Shown piece after piece: positions 59,171-64,000 of a stretch of 64,000 bases of DNA. The stretch lies in assembly GCA_035079385.1 (NCBI GenBank), contig JAVHKY010000084.1, positions 188,501-252,500 on the forward strand. Reading direction: 5' to 3'. The stretch is from Aspidiotus rigidus (taxonomy: Eukaryota; Arthropoda; Insecta; Hemiptera; Diaspididae). Position numbers and translations under genes: made by a program. The first letter of the stretch is position 1. The number at the start of each line of letters is the position of its first letter. The notes beneath the pieces are model-generated. The model was given only the letters and a program-made list of their open reading frames with translations. It did no database searches and was not told where the DNA came from.

Positions 59171-60842
59171 TCCCCCCTTTTTGGGAAAGGGCACAATCGC
59201 TCCCGAGACAACTAAACTTTGAAATATGGAAAAGTCTTTTGTCACGTTCTAAGGGGCCGCATGCTACCCTATAAACTGTTTTGGATAGCTTTTCTATTAT
59301 AGGAAAGGGACCAATCCGTATTTCATCAAGTTTATGGCGGTTCATTTTATTTCCATTTTCCACAAACACTAAATTATTAACATTGAATTCCAAGTTTATT
59401 TTATTTTTATCATATTTTACTTAATTTTTTTCATGGTTTTTAAGCGTGTTATTAAAAGCTTTTAATCGATCCAAGTCTAAGTCAAACGTATTACCCAACT
59501 CCACAGGAACTATAGGAGTAGTTTTTCCGGTTAATAGATATTCTGGGGAGTATTTTGTTATTGAGTGGATTGTTTTATTATATTCTCCTACACATTGTCT
59601 GGCAATTGTTGTCCATGACCTATTGTTAGTGCGTTCATTAATTCGACAGCGTATTTGATTGACTAAAGTTTGGTTTAGACGTTCATTTAAACCATTTGAG
59701 AAAGCTGCATCCACCGCAGTGACAATGTGGGTAATATTGTTGAACTGTAGATATTGCTCAAAGCTATCTGATGTCAAACCACTAAATTGATCTGTCAAAA
59801 TTATGTCAATTTTATTACCTGCGTTGGTGGATTGTATTAATTTTACAAAGTCTTCTGAAGTTTGTGACTTTGAGGTTGAGATATATGCATACCGAGTGAA
59901 ATGATCCACTAATAGGTGAAGATACCGTTTAGTGGATCAACGTCCCCCAAACCCACCAATAGTATCAAGGGATACGATCTGAAATGGAGCAGTGGCAGGA
60001 CCTAAATGACCTAGAAACCCAAATTTCTTACCTTTACGGGTTTTATTTTTTATACAAATTGTGCAATTTTTAGCTGTTTCTTTTATTATTTTACAAATAT
60101 TTTTAGCACAATAGAGTGGAGTTATTGTCCTAATGAGACTGTCCATACCTATGTGACCTAGTTCATTGTGTACTCCATGCACAAGCATCCTAGCTCCCTT
60201 TTCAGTTAGGATTATTTTTCTTTTATTATTTTTAGTGTTATATAATACACCATTTTCCAACCTAGTATTTTCATCCTTAGCTATGTCCTTTTGATCACTT
60301 ATTATTTCATCCAATTTTAAGTAGTTAGCGGTATGTATTATATTATCATCAAGATTAGTCTCAGCACTGAGAACAGGATTCCGAGACAGGCAATCAGCCT
60401 CCACGTTAGAGCTACCTGGATTATAAATAATGTTGAAGTTGAATTGCGACAGGAAATTTATCATATCCCCCAACTCCTCATCAGTACGTATATTAACTCC
60501 CAAATTTTCAAGGGGCTTATGATCAGAATATACGGTAAATTGGGTACCTAGCAACCAATATTGCCAGAATTTTACAGCCTCCTTAATAGCAAGGCACTCC
60601 AAAAACACGGCTTTCTTTTTTTTCTGGCCCTCCGTGAGTTTCCTAGAGAAGTAAGCAACTGGCATAAGGGAACCATTGGATTGAGGTTGTTTGAGGACAG
60701 CCCCAATTCCCTCAATGCTAGCATCGGTGTAAATGTATATTGGCTTCAATCTATCGAAGATTGCTAAAACTGGTTCAGCAGTGAGATATTCCTTTATCTT
60801 AATAAATGATTTTTGACCCTGATCCGACCACTTAAAGTCGAG
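59166..60842 (-). mobile_element. Ty3/Gypsy element 1: RNase H and integrase (5'-truncated, two stops)
   Basis: The minus strand reads in one frame from 60854: FKWSDQGQKSFIKIKEYL (end of RT), RNase H with IYIYTDASIEGIGAVL, ECLAIKEAVKFWQYW, TVYSDHKPLENL and EADCLSRNP; the integrase zinc finger HNELGHIGMDSL...CTICIKNK; and the integrase core with SLDTIGGFGG, LTDQFSGLTS and GLNERLNQ (35 residues between the last Asp and Glu). A C-terminal segment KLDEIRIGPFPIIEKLS follows. Two in-frame stops, at about 59934 and 59421, interrupt it; I see no frameshift. RT and gag are cut off at 60842 by a short repeat also present at 10776. Confidence 0.87.
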
Positions 60843-60905
60843 CCAGAAAGTCAAAGAAGCTTAGCAAGAACCTCTTCCAGCCGACCGGCAGTCGGGTGCT
60901 TGCTT
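60842..60905. repeat. Short dispersed repeat shared with 10776
   Basis: GAGCCAGAAAGTCAAAGAAG and CGGCAGTCGGGTGCTTG, as at 10776-10835. Marks the truncation point of Gypsy element 1. Confidence 0.7.
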
Positions 60906-61005
60906 AACTTCAGTGTTCTCCGACCTTTCAATGTAGTACATCGACTCGATTGTTTTACTACAAAGAGAAAAGCAGTTTGTGTGTACGGTTGTAAAGGAGT
61001 TGGTG

Positions 61006-61277
61006 ATTCGGACCAGGCAGCGCTAGCGTCGCGCAAAATTTTTGAATTTTTTAAAATCTCTCAAAAATATTTTCGTCTGAAAAAAAATTTTCCGCTCTTC
61101 AATTTTGTTCCTCACAAGTACACGCCTAAATTCATTATTTTTGGAGAAATTGAAAAAAAAACTTGAAAATTCACCTTCAGTTTCAACTTTCAAGTCAGGA
61201 TCACCGTTCGCTTATCAGTACTTTCTACATATTTTACACAGGCGACGCTAGCAAATCTACAATATGCCCAGTCCGAA
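61006..61277 (-). mobile_element. MITE family M copy 1 (reverse)
   Basis: 272 bp beginning ATTCGGACCAGGCAGCGCTA and ending ATATGCCCAGTCCGAA; the reverse orientation of copies 2 and 3, and more diverged. Short terminal inverted repeats of about 14 bp (ATTCGGACCGGGCA form). Confidence 0.78.
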
Positions 61278-61314
61278 CTCCGAAGGTGTTTTTGTTTTCA
61301 ATTTGCGACGTGAT

Positions 61315-61578
61315 ATTCGGACCGGGCATATTGTAGGATCGCTAGCGTCGCCTATGTAAAATACTCAGAAAGTACTGATAAGCAACCGGTGATCGTGACT
61401 TGAAACCAAAGGTGATTTTTTAGTTTTTCTTAAATTTCTCCAAAAATAATGAATTTAGGCGTGTACTCGTAAGGAACGAAATTGAAGAGTGGAAATTTTT
61501 CTTTCAAATGATCATATTTTTGAGAGATTTTAAAAAATTCAAAAATTTTGCGCGATGCTAGCGCTGCCCGGTCCGAAT
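61315..61578 (+). mobile_element. MITE family M copy 2
   Basis: 264 bp from ATTCGGACCGGGCATATTGT to GCTAGCGCTGCCCGGTCCGA(AT). TGAT lies on both sides (61311-61314, 61579-61582), a possible 4-bp duplication. Confidence 0.8.
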
Positions 61579-61644
61579 TGATATACGGGACCGGTGGATG
61601 TTAGATGGAGATTTTAATAACGAATCGTAAAATTGTAAAACGGT

Positions 61645-61898
61645 ATTCGGACCGGGCATATTGTAGGATCGCTAGCGTTGCCTATGTAAAATACTTGGAA
61701 AGTACTGATAAGCCAATGGTGATCGTGACTTAAAACCAAAGGTGATTTTTTAGTTTTTCTTAAATTTCTCCAAAAATAATGAATTTAGGCGTGTACTTAA
61801 ATTGAAGAGTGGAAAATTTTCTTTCGGATGATCATATTTTTGAGAGATTTTAAAAAATTCAAAAATTTTGCGCGATGCTAGCGCTGCCCGGTCCGAAT
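61645..61898 (+). mobile_element. MITE family M copy 3
   Basis: 254 bp, direct orientation and very similar to copy 2, with about ten fewer bases near 61795. Only 66 bp separate it from copy 2. No flanking duplication is seen. Confidence 0.8.
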
Positions 61899-61899
61899 T

Positions 61900-62835
61900 G
61901 TCGCTGCAGGCTGCAGTATGCTGACGTCAACTGACGAGATTTCTCGTGTTAAAAAAGCAGAGTAGAGCTTGAACGGAGCATTATCAAATTTGTGATTGAC
62001 GAGTTGATAACGCATAATTCAATTTTGTCCATGTACGTGTTCGCAAAGATCAACATAGGTACCTATTAATAAATTTGGTTGAAGGCTCATAATGTTACAT
62101 TTATTTCATTTTATTAAATACCAATGAAATGGAATCTTGTACAACGGGAAATCGTGACTAACTTAATCGTCGATTTTGCGACTCGTCCAATATTGGAACA
62201 AAGGAACACAGGACGTTTGATGTGATATTACAATGAAGGATGTAAGTATTATTATTAGTTTGAGAGTATTAATTTACAGGTTTTATGGTGCGGAAATTAG
62301 TTGGGTACATATTGTAATGTATGCAGAAGGCATTACGTCTTTCTATTTGATATTCGTTACTCCAGTTATGAGTTTTCGTCTTTATCAAAAATAGAATATA
62401 AAAATAATCAGATGAATTTTTAAAATTTGTCTGATCAATATTAATACAATAGAGTATTGAAACGGTCGAGAGTAGTGAAGATGAACGATCGTTGATCATC
62501 CTTAATTATCATCATGAAATCGATATCGAGCTACAATGATTGTATTTATTAGCTCAGTGTACCATTTGGCTCCTAATTGTGATCTTCTATAAGATGGAAT
62601 GTGTACGAAAGTATGAGCTAGGAGAAGCGACGCGACGGATTATAGTTCGTGAAAAAGATGGTTGTAATGCTGTTAGTCTACATGTTGGTGATTTATCAAC
62701 TGGCGAGCATAATTGAAAGCGAATGCGACAATATTACTTATTCCGCAATTGGGATGATCGAAGAGAAGTGAGTATTACAAGAATAGGACAAATGAGTTAG
62801 TCATTGAAATTGAAGAATTAAGTTTTGGAACGGAA
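61900..62835. other. No gene seen
   Basis: AT-rich. Short minus frame at 62269-62499 unrecognised. Confidence 0.4.
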
Positions 62836-62839
62836 AGTG

Positions 62840-63095
62840 GGTATTGGATGTTTGTTTCACTTTATTTATTATCCTAAACCAACTTAGCAATAGGCAGTGA
62901 TAAGAATTTGCATCAGGAAGGAGAATTATTATCAAGATTTATCGTTGAGGGTTTCTTTTTCTCTAGTAGATTAAACTTTCTGAGGAGAAAGATGAGTACT
63001 ATCAAAGAGATTGAGAACAAACATCTGAAAGGAGACGGGAGTGTTATTATCAAGCAGAGTTGATGAGCTGAACGTCTGAAGCCAAAGCCATATAA
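62840..63095. repeat. Repeat family D, copy 2
   Basis: Collinear with 10060-10680: TGGATGTTTGTTTCACTT, GCAGTGATAAGAATTTGCATCA, GATGAGTACTATCAAAGAGA, GAACAAACATCTGAAAG, AAGCCAAAGCC. Confidence 0.55.
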
Positions 63096-63700
63096 TTTTG
63101 GGAAACAAGCTGAATTTTGTTTTACTTATTCACAAAAAGACACGAGCAAGTGACTGTACAGTTGTTCTGTGAGTGGAAATCATGTAGACATCCCTGTAGT
63201 ACAAAGGTTTATTGACGCAGGTTAATTTGTATAATATTAACAATCAGAGAGAAATACTCTGGTGTTCCTTCATGGGGGTATACCCCTTCATGGTCCAAAA
63301 GATACAGTTTGCGTGATCGTCAATTTTGATGTGCCTACGTCAAGTCGTCAATTCTACTTTGTAAAGAACAACGCCGCAGGCTTTGACTATATACCTCTCA
63401 TGGACTGAGCTATGACGACGTTTACCCGTGGAAAGCTATGATAAGAAAATAAGATGCGGACGACTCAACATAGGCGACGCGGTTAATTGCGGAGGGAGGA
63501 GAAGCTGTTACTCCTCCGCGCACTCACTCGCGCTGCCTACGTTGGAGTCCTCCGCATGCTATACATGTTCCCACAATCGTTTAACATTGCAGTATATGGA
63601 CGAAGCTCAGTCCATAAGAGGAATATAGTCAAAGGCCGCAGGGCATGAACCTCTACCAGGCTGTCGCAGGCTGCTTGTTTTCATTGATTCATAGTTTACA
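63075..63700 (-). repeat. Dispersed repeat E, reverse copy, split by a transposon
   Basis: Reverse complement of about 56792-57510 (one of the two internal copies): GGGAAACAAGCTGAA, ATCATGTAGACATCCCTGTA, AATTCTACTTTGTAAAGAAC, then an insertion at 63381-63634, then GCATGAACCTCTACCAGGCT and GGCTGCTTGTTTTC. The intact copy gives the empty-site sequence for the insertion. Confidence 0.8.
63381..63634. mobile_element. TIR element with 8-bp TSD, copy 2 (internally deleted)
   Basis: 254 bp with the same ends as 30980-31513 (CTTTGACTATATACCTCTCA; right end AATATAGTCAAAG). The 8-bp duplication GCCGCAGG is exact (63373-63380, 63635-63642), and the uninterrupted repeat at 56825-56845 shows a single GCCGCAGG there. 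It lacks about 280 bp of the middle of copy 1. Confidence 0.88.
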
Positions 63701-63719
63701 CTTGCTGTATTTGCTAGTT

Positions 63720-64000
63720 TTTTACCGACTTTTTGTAGAAAAGCGAGTACTACACCCGTCACAGTTACGGCAGAAAGAGGGGGGAATGAATTTTCTCGAC
63801 GTTTTAGAGGTCATAGATAATCGCTACGTCATTAAAAAATTTAAGGTTTCCTTTTATATATATATATATATATATATGTATATAAGATTTGTTTGTCCGT
63901 GGGACTTGTTTGTCCGTGGGACTGCTCCGAAACTACCCGATGGATTTTTTGGAAACAGCCATATTGTAGTATTATATCTGAAGATGTGCACCTGCAATTT
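63720..64000 (+). repeat. Dispersed repeat family A, most complete copy, cut by the window end
   Basis: TTTTTTACCGACTTTTTGTA, GAATTTTCTCGACGTTTTAG, AAGGTTTCCTTTTATATATA with a (TA)n run, then GAAACTACCCGATGGATTTT and AGATGTGCACCTGCAATTT. It shows that the two parts found separately elsewhere belong to one family. Confidence 0.72.

Overview
The window is eukaryotic nuclear DNA, AT-rich and packed with transposons. The repeat types (Penelope-like, Merlin, Mutator-like, Helitron-like, Ty3/Gypsy and RTE-like elements plus many palindromic MITEs) fit an arthropod, probably an insect. A hemipteran is my guess from overall texture only; nothing in the window fixes the species. I see no bacterial-type operons, rRNA, tRNA or CRISPR.

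The one host gene is on the + strand: a stretch of an axonemal outer-arm dynein heavy chain of the DNAH5/DNAH8 family. Thirteen exons between 5190 and 47808, all with GT-AG borders and compatible phases, join into 2324 nt (774 codons plus 2 nt) without a stop. They run from the end of AAA1 (NPGYAGR) through AAA2 (Walker A in exon 4, Walker B region in exon 6) to AAA3 (Walker A in exon 10, Walker B FIDDIN in exon 11). The start (tail and AAA1 P-loop) and the end (AAA4-6, stalk, C-terminus) lie outside the window. Introns are bimodal: four of 104-321 bp, eight of about 3-8 kb filled with mobile DNA. The region after 47808 is probably another large intron.

Layout. 1-5189: a Penelope-like element with an inverted 5' segment, a tandem/inverted repeat block, and a complete Merlin-type transposon (2616-4057) with an open transposase, matching terminal inverted repeats (TIRs) and an 8-bp target-site duplication (TSD). 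5190-47808: the dynein exons. Their introns hold three Helitron-like elements, two Mutator-like copies with 9-bp TSDs and a SWIM zinc-finger remnant, a three-layer nest of transposons near 31 kb, several MITEs, a solo Gypsy LTR next to a Ginger-like element, two Penelope endonuclease remnants and an endonuclease/exonuclease/phosphatase remnant. 47809-64000: a 2.2-kb palindrome (48663-50860), an RTE-like LINE with an open but internally deleted ORF2, a degenerate Penelope-like element, two Ty3/Gypsy remnants joined at an LTR, a cluster of three MITEs, and a Penelope-linked repeat split by a second copy of an 8-bp-TSD transposon.

I did not find a clearly new gene system. The observations most worth a second look are the 2.2-kb palindrome as a possible small-RNA source, the young Merlin element with an acidic insert inside its catalytic core, the Mutator-like and Helitron-like pairs that flank single dynein exons as direct repeats, the Ginger-like element carrying an integrase-tail/CXC remnant, and the dated nest at 31 kb.
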